The notes: a model not told the origin generated them from the sequence alone. A stretch of DNA of 64,000 nucleotides from Tridacna crocea (GCA_943736015.1 OX031061.1:55372192-55436191); one strand, 5' to 3'; positions 31,269-43,077 are shown, counted from the first letter of the stretch. Numbers and translations: made by a program.

Positions 31269-31745
31269 ATCAAATGGTTGTTAAGTAGATATATCAAATA
31301 AATCTTAAAGAAATCTCAACCAAATCTTAAAAAATCTCAAAAAATTATTTACATTGCTAATAATACATGTACGATTATTTCTAAAGTGTATGGGGCCCAT
31401 CCTTTTTTTTTTTTTGTTGTAGATTTTTTTTTTATGTGACATAACGATTAGTTTAAACATATTTATTTTCCCTCAAGTTTACATGGAAATAGAGTTGGGT
31501 CACAAGTTATAACAACTTAGAAATCGACCGTCCTCCTACAATATAATAGATTTACAAGTTTTTGTGTGACATAACGATTTAGTAAAGCAGACTGAGCAAT
31601 GCTGTATAAGTGTTGAAATGTACAGCGAAAGCTGAAAATAAAATGTGAGTAAAGGAGATATTATTTCTTTAAAGCAAATGCTTTTTTTTTTTTGGTCACA
31701 ATATTTTTGGTATCAATTTATTCCTAAAACATCGATAGTCGTGTA
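31269..31745. other. No gene seen
   Basis: AT-rich sequence with short T and A runs; ATTTTTGTGTGACATAACGATT-like text occurs twice (~31430 and ~31560), a weak direct repeat. Confidence 0.4.
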
Positions 31746-31749
31746 TTCT

Positions 31750-31977
31750 TTAACCCATTACCAGACAATCCCTACTTTTGACGCCCCTAGAAAAGAAGCT
31801 TTTTGAAAACATTGTGGGAAAGGAGAAAATGCTGGTAACCAGCATTTTCTCCTTTTCCCACAATGTTTTCTACCCTTCACAAAACTAATTTCAAATTTTT
31901 AGTCACTTTCATTTTGTCGTCTGCAAATGCTTTCGATTTGGACAAGCCTAAAATATTGTCGTTTGGTAATGGGTTAA
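31750..31977 (+). mobile_element. Family A TTAA-MITE (CCCATTACC subtype)
   Basis: TTAA at both ends, CCCATTACCAGACAATCCC start, GCTGGTAACCAGC core, GTTTGGTAATGGG end. Confidence 0.85.
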
Positions 31978-32062
31978 TAAAAAAAAAATAAACACACACA
32001 AATTCTTTTTGCACCGACCACCAGTTAATAGCTTCTAATATTTTTTTTATCAAATAGCTGTT

Positions 32063-32291
32063 TTAACTCTTTACCAGCCGACACAATTTCAGACTGGTCC
32101 AAATTGAAACATTTGCTGACGACAAACTAAATGTTACAAAAATTAGGACACTATTCTTTTTGAAGGTGCCAAACATCTCGGAAAAAGGGGGAAAAATGCT
32201 GATTGCTAGATTTTTCTCCTTTTCAATCATTGTTTTCAAAAACCTGTTGCCTGGGGTTCTTAAAACTCAGGACTGTGTGGTAAAGGATTAA
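32063..32291 (-). mobile_element. Family A TTAA-MITE, reverse
   Basis: TTAA at both ends; diverged core GCTGATTGCTAGA. Confidence 0.75.
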
Positions 32292-32319
32292 AAATCACCA
32301 GATGGAAGAATGAAAACAA

Positions 32320-32548
32320 TTAACCCATTACCACACAATCCCTACTTTTGACGCCCCTGAGAAAGAAGCCTTTAGAAAACATTGTGGGAATAGGAGAAAA
32401 TGCTGGTAACCAGCATTTTCTCCTTTTCCCACAATGTTTTCTACCCTTCACAAGACAAATTTCAATTTTTCAGTCACTTTTATTTTGTCGTCTGCAAATG
32501 CTTTCGATTTGGACAATCCTAAAATTTTGTCGTTTGGTAATGAGTTAA
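32320..32548 (+). mobile_element. Family A TTAA-MITE (CCCATTACC subtype)
   Basis: TTAA at both ends, nearly identical to the 31750 and 47632 copies, so probably a recent insertion. Confidence 0.85.
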
Positions 32549-32654
32549 ACAATTACAAGCTGTTGGTCCTCTTGCCAAATGTTTCATATATGTATCATTG
32601 AAAGAAGGCATTCTTTTTCTGTTCTTCGAATAGCTATTGTTTGTGACGTTGGTT

Positions 32655-33225
32655 TACTGATATGTCTCGATGTCTGCGCGTGTCATATTCTTCAAAGATT
32701 CGACTTGTCTTTTATGACGTATCACTCTCCCCGATATTGGGGAGATTGTGGTAATACGTGCTTTAAAGTAGAAATGGAGAAAATGGCTTAAATTATCAAT
32801 ACGTTTGAGGAAAAATCAGGCCTGTTTTAGGTCCAGATTTCTCTTAACTGCTGATTATGGCCGAATGAATCGCACCAGGGCCGTATTCACCAACCATTCT
32901 TAAGAACATTCTTTGTCTTATTCTCCATAATTTTCTACATTTGTAAGTAACACAACTTCTGATTGGCTAAACCGAATGGTTTAGCCAATCAGAAGTTGTG
33001 TTACTTACAAATTCAGAAAACCTTGGAAAATAAGACTAAGAATATTCTCAAGAATGATTGGTGAATACCGGCCCAGGTAGCGTTTTTTTGAGTAAACGTT
33101 TGATTTAGTTTGAAATTCAAAGTAACGATTGTCGCGTAGAAAAGCAGTCCGGTACTGTACCCAGGATGCCCAAATTAGACAAATGAGTATTTGTAGAATG
33201 CCATCTAGCGGGAGATAATGGATAT
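32655..33225 (-). repeat. Family I repeat, reverse, split by a family H MITE
   Basis: CGAATGAATCGCACCAG (to 32878) and AGGTAGCG (from ~33074) are continuous in other copies (28930); 195 bp of family H lie between. Confidence 0.75.
32879..33073. mobile_element. Family H MITE, intact palindromic copy
   Basis: GGCCGTATTCACCAACCATT...AATGATTGGTGAATACCGGCC. The arms run nearly the full length, with CTGATTGGCT / AGCCAATCAG at the centre. The insertion point is exact, flanked by AG on both sides. Confidence 0.8.
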
Positions 33226-33285
33226 GTTTGATAGACGTCGTTTAGACCTGTACTATATGGTCCACACATTAATCATGTGGTGACA

Positions 33286-33443
33286 AAGGCTTTTGAAAAC
33301 ATTGTGGGGAAAGGAAAAAATCCTGGGAACCAGCATTTTCTCCTTTTCCTACAGTATTTTCTACTCTTTAACAGAAAAAATCAGTTTTTGAGTCCCACTG
33401 AACTTGTCGTCTACAAATGCTTTCAATTTGGACAGGTCTAAAG
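33286..33443 (+). mobile_element. Family A TTAA-MITE fragment
   Basis: GAAAACATTGTGGGGAAAGG...CTGGGAACCAGC core, then TTGTCGTCTACAAATGC; both ends lost. Confidence 0.65.
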
Positions 33444-33559
33444 AAATGCGTATAACTCCCTTTAAACACCTAATATATACATGTAATTATATAAATCGAC
33501 CTCTATTCGAGGACTTAGAGTATATTTCAGTGAAACTGGGAAGAATTTTTTCTTTTATT

Positions 33560-33672
33560 TATAAGCTTGACTAAAAAATCGGACAGCATAGATCCAAGAT
33601 CAGACTGCACGTTCTGTGCGGTCTGATCTTGATCTATGCCATCCGCAAAAGTCCTTACTTCATCCTAAAGTA
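33560..33672 (+). mobile_element. Family B TTAA-MITE core fragment
   Basis: ATCGGACAGCATAGATCC and AGACTGCACGTTCTGTGCGG core. Confidence 0.65.
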
Positions 33673-33854
33673 CTTGAAAGGATTAAACGTGTAGTTTTTT
33701 CGCGAGAGCGTGGGTGGTAATATTTATAATCAAAGACCGTAATATTATCTTTCCTGCGTGCAATTCGAATACATCGCAAATTATTTCGACGGTAATTTCG
33801 CGGTATTTACTCTGGCTGAATTCGCCAGAACATCGATAGCTTTGCACTATTTCC

Positions 33855-34030
33855 CATGCACTAGATGGCATTCTACAAATACATATACACATCTATCTAA
33901 CTTGGGCATTCTGGGTACAGAACCGAAGTTACATTTCTACGCGACAACCGTTACTTTGAATTTCAAACTGAAATAAACGTTTACTGAATAAAACGTTACC
34001 TGGTGCGATTCATTCAGCTATAATTGCACT
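33855..34030 (+). repeat. Family I repeat, partial
   Basis: CTAGATGGCATTCTACAAAT...GTGCGATTCATTCAGCTA. Confidence 0.7.
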
Positions 34031-34905
34031 CATGGTGTAAATTCGTTTTTTGATTGGTCAGAATCGGGTCATGTGATGAAAAAACCTGCATGTTATTTTT
34101 CGATGAACGCAATAGCACTACTTTCGGTTTTTCCAAATTGTTGTTGGTATCTAATTTTAGATTTCATGCAAACTGTTCATGAGCTATATTTAGAGTTCAA
34201 TCGCTGAATCAGTCAAATGCAAAAAGATCAGTCTTTTTCTTTAAAAAAAAAACTTGCAAAAAGGAAACCAACGAATAAACCTTGACAAAATGATGCGTGT
34301 GTAACTTTATTTGCACCCTAAAAATAAAATACACTACAAATGCCAACTGTGATTAGTCTTTGTCCTACTTTTCTATCCAATCAGAACGCTCATATTCGAA
34401 AATTTTTGACCGTCTATCTTCCATAAACTACCCAACGCAGGTTTATTTTGATCATTTATCCATTTAAACGTCGCAGTTTATCTGGATTTATCTGGCATGC
34501 GTACCTGAACCCTAGCCCCTCATTAATATTCAACAATTACTTAAATTAGGTCTAGATCTAGCACATGCCAAGTAGATCTACAAGTTACGCCGTTGAAAAA
34601 AAAAATGGTATTTAAACACCGATACAATTTATGTCACAAAAGCCGATCGATCTATATGGTCGGTTGTCCTCTTAAACATACCACCTGAAACTTGAAACAA
34701 GCTGTTGTTACGAGGTTTAAGAAGTAAATCAACGATATGTTGAAATTTTAAGAAAAAATAATGCTGTAGTAAATCTGTAGAAATTTTTATAGGCTGAGTC
34801 TAGCCGTTACTTCCTCAAAATCTTGGTCAAATTCTGCCATATTTAACATTGTTTAACACTGGCGATAGTCAAGTGTGAACTGGAAATGAAGCTGATAAAT
34901 GAAGG
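34031..34905. other. No gene seen
   Basis: Short ORFs only. A degenerate palindrome near 34690-34740 recalls the one at 26871. Confidence 0.4.
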
Positions 34906-34909
34906 TTCT

Positions 34910-35108
34910 TTAACCCTTTCCCATATGACAAATTTTAGACCATTGAAAGCATCGGCAGATGTAAAATTTTGAAAGTGGAACAAATGAAGTTGTGTTTTTT
35001 GACAGGGTAGAAAACATTGTAGGAAAAGGAGAAAATGCCGATAACCAGAATTTTCTCCTTTTTCAAAAATAACCTTCCTTCCCAATGGATTGTTTGGTAA
35101 AGGGTTAA
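34910..35108 (-). mobile_element. Family A TTAA-MITE, reverse, shortened
   Basis: TTAA at both ends; GCCGATAACCAGA core; part of the right arm is deleted. Confidence 0.75.
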
Positions 35109-35316
35109 ATACCACGTGGTCGTGTACAAGATTTAGCCCCGATATTCACGTAGAAATTACGTCATTTTTAGCGATGATGAAATGATGACGTTTCTTCAGC
35201 GAATCAGCCAACTCCATATATGGGTGAAAGGGCGTGTCTTTGTGAATAGTGGATTCCGTATAATATTATGGAACATTATTTTAGCAATGATGTAATGTGG
35301 GCGGAAAAAGACTAAG

Positions 35317-35432
35317 TCAGTTAAACGCTAAGAAGTTCAAAATTAAACGATTTAAACAGCCACAGTCGGTCGCTACGCTCCCTCTTTTTGGCTGTTTAAA
35401 TCGTTTTAATTTTGACTTCTTAGCGTAAACTT
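35317..35432. repeat. Hairpin with GC-rich loop
   Basis: GTTAAACGCTAAGAAG...ACGATTTAAACAGCCA is inverted as TGGCTGTTTAAATCGT...CTTCTTAGCGTAAAC; the 27-bp loop contains GGTCGCTACGCTCCC. TTAA-like ends are possible. Confidence 0.65.
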
Positions 35433-36330
35433 TAACTATTACATAGAGAGTCTGAATGGTCGACGTCATCAGCTACATCATAACGTCAGCGATCGATTTC
35501 TATGAAGCCAAGGTCACTGAGTTAAATTTAGTACACTGTGTAAACGGAAAAATCACTCTTGCATAAATGAACTTGATTTCTTGTTTCATGACGGAGTTCA
35601 ACTTTTTTATTGTGGGGATTAGGTTAAAAAAAATGCTATTGACCAGGAAAAAGTTATCGTGGATTTGATGGAATGTATATAGTGAAAGAACTGTTGGAGA
35701 AAGGATCGAAAGAAGTGGATAGATCTAGATCTACACTGTGTTAAGAATTTTTGAAATGTTGGCGTGATAGGAACGATATTAGAAACAAGCCTAGAACTGG
35801 GAAACAAAAAATACATATTGAAAAATTAACATCTGCGACACTTTTTTTTTTATGTTCTAATAAGTGGGTCACAAAACCTTGGCGTCATTCGATTCATATC
35901 TTACAAGAAACATAGGATAGACCAAGTCTTATATATCGGCAACAGATAGATACTCGTCGAGAACAGATCTGCCGACGGTACGTACGCATATTCTTTACAA
36001 ATTATCTATTAAAAAGGTCACTAAAAAGAGCACATCGTCCGCTTAGCCTCCAGTTTAGATAGTTGATTGTATTGTTCATATAGATCTACATAATTATTTA
36101 ATTCTTAAATTTTGTTCGATGAATCATCGAAAATATGATTTCAAAGCCAGCAAAGTGGCCGCCTTCGACTAAAAAGAAATGTTGAAAAACTAAAAATATA
36201 TTGCGTATTCATGCCCGTCCTACCAAGTATCCGCGAAGGAAATTAACTGGCATTTACTGTCGTATTTGTCCGTGATTTTGTCTCTCTATCATTTTCGAAA
36301 AGTGATTCAAGAGAACAGAGCTCTAGTGCA
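35433..36330. other. No gene seen
   Basis: Unrecognised AT-rich sequence with several GATCTACA/AGATCTA words. Confidence 0.35.
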
Positions 36331-36336
36331 ATTATA

Positions 36337-36491
36337 AGGGTTGAGTGCAGATTTTTGTGTTTTCATCGAGATATAAAATGCAATTGCCTTATTACATGGC
36401 TTAACATAACGCCCGAAGGGCGTTATTTGCCATGTAATAAGGCAAATGCATTTTATATCCCGATGAAAACACAAAAATCTGCACTCAACCC
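36337..36491. repeat. Foldback with ~65-bp arms
   Basis: AGGGTTGAGTGCAGATTTTT...GCCTTATTACATGGC is inverted as GCCATGTAATAAGGC...AAATCTGCACTCAACCCT. The centre ACGCCCGAAGGGCGT is itself a palindrome. Confidence 0.8.
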
Positions 36492-36700
36492 TATAATGGT
36501 CAGCAGTTTAGAGAAATCTGTAGCTAAAACATTCCTGATTTTTTCTCAAACGTATTGATAAAAGCCATTTTCTCCATTGCTACTTCATAGCGCGTATTAC
36601 TACAATCACCCAACTTTAGAGAGAATGATGCGACAAATCATACAGGTCGAATATTCGAAGAATTGACATGCGCAGACAACCATAGCTTAAAAAACGAAAC
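36492..36700 (+). repeat. Family I repeat, partial
   Basis: GTCAGCAGTTTAGAGAAATC...CTCAAACGTATTGATAAAAG...GACATGCGCAGACAAC. Confidence 0.65.
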
Positions 36701-36951
36701 CTGCCTTAACTTACGTTTGGTCCTTTTAACGAGCTCTGTGTGTAGCAAAGTATCACGGGACCTCGATTTAACATCACTTCCGACGGACTCTTAGTAATTA
36801 ATTTTGATGCCTACCTTTTGAGCTACTGGGGCCCGACAAACAGTCTGTGAAAAGATGCAGCTACTGTTTGCAAGCAATGATTTTTTTCACTTTAGATCTG
36901 TAATTGATATTTCTGTAGATCGATATTTTATAAAGCCGGATGGTTGTGTTT

Positions 36952-37690
36952 TTTGTGGTATTTGTCGAAGACAATACCACTATGAGTTCAGTATTGAATT
37001 ATAAAGACCATATATCGTATTTTGCGCAATTAAACACAATTTTTCTCAGACAAATAAGTTTTTCGGTAGCACTTCGATATTTAATTGGAAATGATATATT
37101 AAAATACACTGGATGAGGCCACTGATCGTAGAAATACTATATTTTTTTATTGAAAATAGCTTCACCCGCTATAGCCTTAAATTATTGGCGCAATGATATA
37201 CTCAAAATTTGTCTACTGGTTGCTTGGTCCTGGGCGTTTGCCTTCCAAAACCAGTTCGTACCTTGGCTTGTTCGTCCCATGATTGCGCGCTACCACATTT
37301 GATTGTGCATGAGTATTTATAAATCAAATTAATTTATTATGATGCAGGGAAATAAATATTTACCGCCAAAGATATCTCAAAACCATAGTTTTCAGGTACA
37401 AACTAAATTTTATACGATATACGATATATTTACGTGGTTTCTCTCTCTATACATTATGCATTCTACTGTCAAGGGACGTTACGCCTGACTCCTTCTAATA
37501 ATCAAAGGGAGACCATCGATACATAAATAATCCTAATTTGCTATGGGCACTCTCCCTTCAACCAAAAAAGGTCTCCATTTGCTTAGTAGGTTGACCTTCA
37601 AGGAAATATTTGAAAAAAAAATCTACTGTTCTTTCAAATTATTAGTTTTGCACAATGGCTTCCGTCACAACTACCACTCCAGCGTTTATA
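36952..37690 (+). repeat. Family L dispersed repeat, long copy
   Basis: Matches 7208-7640 from GTGGTATTTGTCGAAGACAA; ends near ACCACTCCAGCGTTTATAAG. About 300 bp longer than the first copy. Confidence 0.65.
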
Positions 37691-37886
37691 AGGTTTTGAT
37701 TTTAAGCCGGACTCGGAACCAAATGTCATAATTTATCAGAAGCCGAATTCCATTTAAAAAAAATGTAAGTCGTTTTAAATAACTCGATAAGTCTTGTAGC
37801 TTTAAAATAAGACTGTCTTATTCAAAATGGATTAAATCATTGTCATATGTATAAAAAATATTTTAGCAATGCTCTGTGAAAAAGGG

Positions 37887-38114
37887 TTCAACTCATTACC
37901 AAACGACAATATTTTAGACTGGTCCAATGCGAAAGCATTTGCAGACAAAAAAATAAAAGTGACTGAAAATTTGAAATTTGTTTTGTGAAGAGTAGAAGAC
38001 ATTGTGGGAAAAGGAGAAAATGCTGGTTACCAGCATTTTCTCCTTTTCCCACAATGTTTTCTGAAGGCTTCTTTCTCAGGGTCGTCAAAAGTAGGGATTG
38101 TGTGGTAATGGTTT
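37887..38114 (-). mobile_element. Family A TTAA-MITE, reverse, beside a family G end
   Basis: Left TTAA mutated to TTCA, right TTAA 38111-38114, GCTGGTTACCAGC core. It follows GCTCTGTGAAAAAGGG, a family G terminus. Confidence 0.8.
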
Positions 38115-38402
38115 AATGCATTTGCCTAAAGTGGTGGCCCTCGTCAGTCTCCGTGAACTGAGCAGGTAAACAACGGTCGAAAAGTAAAATGCTATTGTTA
38201 AATGTTCTTCATGTCAAAGGAAATTCTACCTCATTACTAAGTCGTTTGTTAGATAGAAAATGAATTTTATGGACCCATAATGATATAATGGTTTGGCTCA
38301 TTTACATCTTTCACCATATATTGATATCTGGTAGATTAACTCCTGCAAAGGAACCAGTTCACACTCAACATTCGTAAAAAGAAATACTTGTATCACCTTT
38401 CT

Positions 38403-41186
38403 AGCTCACCTGAGCACAAAGTGCTCATGGTGAGCTATTGTGATCGTGCTGTGTCCGGCGTCCGTCGTCCGTCGTCCGTCGTGCGTCGTGCGTCGTGCGT
38501 CGTCCGTCGTCAACTTTTTACCTTGTGTACGCTCTACAGGCCACAGTTTTGGTCGGATACTCATGAAAGTTGGTCAGGATGTTTGTCTCGATAAAATCTC
38601 GGACGAGTTCGAAAATGGGTCATGTGGGGTCAAAAACTAGGTCACTAGGTCAAATCTTAGAAAAACCTTGTATACGCTCTAGAGGCCCCATTTTGAGTCC
38701 GATACTCATGAAAATTGGTCAGGATGTTTGTCTCGATAATATCTCGGACGAGTTCGAAAATGGGTCACGTGGGGTCAAAAACTAGGTCACCAGGTCAAAT
38801 CTTAGAAAAACCTTGTGTACGCTCTAGAGGCCGCATTTTCAGTCGGATACTCATGAAAGTTGGTCAGGATGTTTGTCTGGATAATATCTCGGACGAGTTC
38901 GAAAATGGGTCACGTGGGGTCAAAAACTAGGTCACCAGGTCAAATCTTAGAAAAACCTTGTGTACGCTCTAGAGGCCGCATTTTCTGTCGGATACTCATG
39001 AAAATTGGTCAGGATGTTTGTCTGGATAATATCTCGGACGAGTTCGAAAATGGGTCACGTGGGGTCAAAAACTAGGTCACCAGGTCAAATCTGAGAAAAA
39101 CCTTGTGTACGCTCTAAAGGCCCCATTTTGAGTCCGATACTCATGAAAATTCGTCAGGATGTTTGTCTCGATGATATCTCGGACGAGTTCGAAAATGGGT
39201 CACGTAGGATCAAAAACTAGGTCACCAGGTCAAATCTTAGAAAAACCTTGTGTACGCTCTACAGGCCACAGTTTTTGTCGGATACTCATGAAAGTTGGTC
39301 AGGATGTTTGTCTCGATGAAATCTCGGACGAGTTCGAAAATGGGTCACGTGGGGTCAAAAACTAGGTCACTAGGTCAAATCTTAGAAAAACCTTGTGTAC
39401 ACTCTAGAGGCCCCATTTTGAGTCCGATACTCATGAAAATTGGTCAGGATGTTTGTCTCGATGATATCTCGGACGAGTTCGAAAATGGGTCACGTGGGGT
39501 CAAAAACTAGGTCACCAGGTCAAATCTTAGAAAAACCTTGTGTACGCTCTAGAGGCCGCATTTTCAGTCGGATACTCATGAAAGTTGGTCAGGATGTTTG
39601 TCTCGATGATATCTCGGACAATTTCGAAAATGGGTCACTTGGGGTCAAAAACTAGGTCACCAGGTCAAATCTTAGAAAAACCTTGTGTACGCTCTAGAGG
39701 CCGCATTTTCAGTCGGATACTCATGAAAGTTGGTCAGGATGTTTGTCTCGATGATATCTCGGACGAGTTCGAAAATGGGTCACGTGGGGTCAAAAACTAG
39801 GTCACCAGGTCAAATCTTAGAAAAATCTTGTGTACGCTCTAGAGGCCACATTTTCAGTCGGATACTCATGTAAGTTGGTCAGGATGTTTGTCTGGATAAT
39901 ATCTCGGACAAGTTTGAAAGTGGGTCACGTGGGGTCAAAAACTAGGTCACCAGGTCAAATCTTAGAAAAACCTTTTGTACTCTCTAGAGGCCACAATTTC
40001 AGTCGGATACTCATGAAAAATGGTCAGAATGTTTGTCTGGATGATATCTCGGACGAGTTTGAAAGTGGGTCACGTGGGGTCAAAAACTAGGTCACCAGGT
40101 CAAATCTTAGGAAAACCTTTTGTACACTGTAGAGGCTACATTTTCAGTCGGATACTCATGAAAACTGGTCAGGATGTTTGTCTGGATGATATCTCGAATG
40201 AGTTTGAAAATGGGTCACGTGGGGTCGAAAACTAGGTCACTAGGTCAAATCTTAGAAAAACCTTTTGTACGCTCTAGAGGCCACATTTTCAGTTGGATAC
40301 TCATGAAAGTTGGTCAGGATGTTTGCCTGGATGATATCTCGGACAAAAACGAAAATGGGTCATGTGGGGTCAAAAACTAGGTCACTAGGTCAAATGTTAG
40401 AAAAACCTTTTGTAGGCTCTAGAGGCCACATTTTCAGTCCGAAACTCTTGTAAGTTGGTCAGAATGTTTGTCTTGATGACATCTCGGACAGGTTTGAAAA
40501 TGGGTCATTGGGGGTTAAAAACTAGGTCACCAGGTCAAATCTTAGAAAAACCTTGTATATGCTCTGGATGCCACATTTTCAGTCCAACACTCTTGAAAAT
40601 TAGTCAGAATGTTTGCCTTTATAATATCTTGGATGAGTTTGAAAATGGGTCATGTTGGGTCAAAAACTGGGTCAATAGGTCAAATGTTATAAACACCTTT
40701 TGTATGCTCTGGAGGACACATTTTCAGTCTGATACTCCTAAAACTTGTTCATAATATTTGTCCTGGTGATACCTTGAATGAGTTTGAAAATGGGTCATGT
40801 GGAGTCAAAAACTAGGTCAATGGTTCAAATATTAGAAAAACCTTGTGTACACTCCAGAGGCTACCTTTTCTGCCTGATACTCTTCAGACTTGGTCAGAAT
40901 GTTTGTTTTGGTGATGTCTCAAAAGAGTTTGATAATGGGTATTTGTCGGGTCCAAAACTAGGTCACTTGATGAAATCTTAGAAAAACCTTTTGTACACTG
41001 TAGAGGCCACATTTTCAGTCCAATACTCATGAAACTTGGCCAGAATGTTTGTCTTATTGATATCTCAAAAGTGTTTGATGATGGGTAATGTCTGATAAAA
41101 AACTAGGTCACTGGGCAACTAGATGGTGCATGTTTGGTCAATAAACTCAGGTGAGCGATTTCAGGGCCATCATGGCCCTCTTGTTT
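38403..41186 (+). mobile_element. Helentron/HINE-like element with 145-bp tandem core
   Basis: 5' end: strong hairpin AGCTCACCTGAGCAC-AAA-GTGCTCATGGTGAGCT, then a GTCC/GTCG tract (38456-38512). Then 18 tandem 145-bp units. 3' end: CTCAGGTGAG (inverse of the 5' CTCACCTGAG) and a terminal hairpin GGGCCATCATGGCCC followed by CTCTTGTTT. Hairpin ends, subterminal inverted repeats and a tandem core are what is known for non-autonomous Helentrons such as bivalve Pearl-type elements; the class call is inference. No replicase gene is present. Confidence 0.7.
38530..41110 (+). repeat. 18 x 145-bp tandem array
   Basis: The word GGTCAGGATGTTTGTCT or a variant recurs every 145 bp from 38572 to 41038; only the last spacing is 146. 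Units 1-9 are almost identical; units from about 40400 on are clearly diverged. The ~70-codon ORFs in each unit are a by-product: 145 is not a multiple of three, so they do not chain. Confidence 0.9.
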
Positions 41187-41447
41187 ACCTTTTCCACAGT
41201 GTTTTCTCGCGCGTTCTGTGCAGTCTCGGATCGTCCAAAATGTGCATGGAAAAAAATGCACTTCGTTCGAGATCGGGGATCAAAGTCTACTTCTCAAGCA
41301 GTATAACTTTGTATCTGTCCCTATTTGATTCATTTATTTACAGCATTTGAACAATATAGTATCAAAAGGGTTATTTTCTATGAATTTTCCTGTTTTGATA
41401 ATATGAATATGGATTTGAATTAAACATTTTGGCCATTTTTTCGCGTA

Positions 41448-41665
41448 ACAGGACAATTGTTCCCCCCCCCCCCCGGGACAATTGCCCCCTGAGGACAATT
41501 CCCCCCGGACCATCCCCCCCGACAATCCCCCCGGACATTTGCCCCCAGAAGACAATTCCCCTAGGACTATTGCCCCCGAGGACAATTCCTTGTCCTCGGG
41601 AGGTAATGGTCCGGGGGGAATAGTCCTCAGGGGGGCAATTGTTCGGAGGGCAATTGTCCTAGAAT
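41448..41665. repeat. CCCCC/GGACAATT minisatellite with inverted halves
   Basis: C-rich units (GGACAATTGCCCCCTGA) to about 41600 are followed by G-rich inverse units (GGGGGGCAATTGTTCGGAGG). The whole can fold back at ATTCCTTGTCCTCGGGAGG. Confidence 0.75.
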
Positions 41666-41867
41666 CATTTTTTTTCGATAGTTTTTGAAAAAGTATTGTT
41701 CTGTAATTTTAACAAAAATCGTAAAATCTGCCCTTTCAAATGTGTCCCCAATAACTTTCGCCCGAAAGAAAAGCTTGTGCACAGAGTTGTTTGTGTGAGA
41801 AAACAGTAACTGTTCCAGGTTTTTGCTTGCTCTATCCCATGAAAAAATATAAAAAAAGTACATCTAT

Positions 41868-41952
41868 ATATCGATAGGTGAGTGCTACACTATTCTAAGT
41901 GCCTGTACATTGTACAGGCACTTAGAATAGTGTGGCACTCACCTATCGATAT
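41868..41952. repeat. Near-perfect 85-bp palindrome, no loop
   Basis: 42-bp arms starting ATATCGATAGGTGAGTGC pair with one mismatch around a single central base in CTGTACATTGTACAG. Confidence 0.9.
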
Positions 41953-42307
41953 GGAAATGGAGTTCTTCAGATACCGGTGTTATCACGGAAATATCGTTTG
42001 ATATGGTGTCATATAACTAGAAAAAAGTTGGTAAAAATGATCGAAGGCTGCAAGCGAGAAAGATGACAAAATTTTGAAACACAAAAAGGTTCCGTTATTT
42101 CCCAAACCTTCGGAAAGTGCATAGTTACGAAGAGGAAATGCCTCAATTTTGCCGCTGACAGACAATGTTTTATATTACTGACACAAGCTTATAGATTTAT
42201 GGGGGTTTGTTTTTAGCAATAATGTGCAATGTACATACGCGGGAAAGTATCGGGAATCGTTATTACAACCTTAGCTCATTCAGCACCAAATATAAATACA
42301 TATTGCA

Positions 42308-42498
42308 GAGCTCCGGATTGAGGGAGTAATTTTGATTTCAAAACTGAAAATATGAATCATTCCTCACTAAACCCTATGTTGTGGGTACTCATTAGAATCG
42401 TCTCATCGAGACGATTCTAATGAGTGCCCACAACATAGGGCTTGGGAGAGAAATAAAGGATTTAGAATACCAGCACTCCCTCTTTTCTGGAGCTCTGA
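42308..42498. repeat. Two-tier palindrome
   Basis: Inner arms CCCTATGTTGTGGG...ATTAGAATCGTCTC (33 bp, 3-bp loop) are enclosed by outer inverted ends AGAGCTCCGGA and TCTGGAGCTCT. Probably a foldback MITE. Confidence 0.8.
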
Positions 42499-42559
42499 AT
42501 TATATATTTAAACTCGATTCTCTTTAGACAGTTGGAAATACAGTCCTTTAAAAGTTATT

Positions 42560-42715
42560 TTTAAACAATGCTCTGAGAAAAGGGGGCTTAATGCAATTGC
42601 GAAAAGTATCGACCCGTGTCAGCCTGCGCAGTCCGCGCAGGCTGACATGGGCCGAAACTTTTCGCTTTCATCTTGCATGTCCAAGAACCGGTCTGCCTTA
42701 TGATTCAGTGCGTTG
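42560..42715 (-). mobile_element. Family G MITE, partial
   Basis: GCTCTGAGAAAAGGGGGCTTA start and GCCTGCGCAGTCCGCGCAGGC palindrome; right end not seen. Confidence 0.7.
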
Positions 42716-42750
42716 TTCGACTAAAATGTTTTTTTTTTTACCCATAATCA

Positions 42751-43077
42751 TTAAGGTGGTAGACCCGTAATAGAAAACAGCTATTTTCACTATAATAAAA
42801 CTATCCTACAAAATTTGCTATGATTAAAAATGGGTATTATATTACAACTTTAACCGAGCCAGTTTTTTTCTTTTTTTCCCTTCTTAGAATTATCATTTAT
42901 AAATGTAAAACCACTATATTCTCATTACAAAAGGAGATAATAATTACCTCCCTTTTCTGGAAACTAACAAAAGTATCAAAAATGATTTCAAGATGGACAT
43001 CAAAAGAATTTCTGGTCTGTTAAAAATGTGCAAAAGTATCATATCTGTATAAATTCGTATTTATCAACTATCTAGAA
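42751..43077 (+). mobile_element. Family K MITE
   Basis: TTAAGGTGGTAGACCCGTAA start and close match to 26265-26600 to about ATTTATCAACTATC. Confidence 0.65.

Noticed and set aside
38388-40981. A series of similar 66-99 residue ORFs reading like a repeat protein
   Set aside because: They come from the 145-bp tandem repeat. The unit length is not a multiple of three, so every ORF stops after one unit.
41429-41623. Proline-rich ORF in the C-rich stretch
   Set aside because: A product of the CCCCC minisatellite; no start context and no splice sites.
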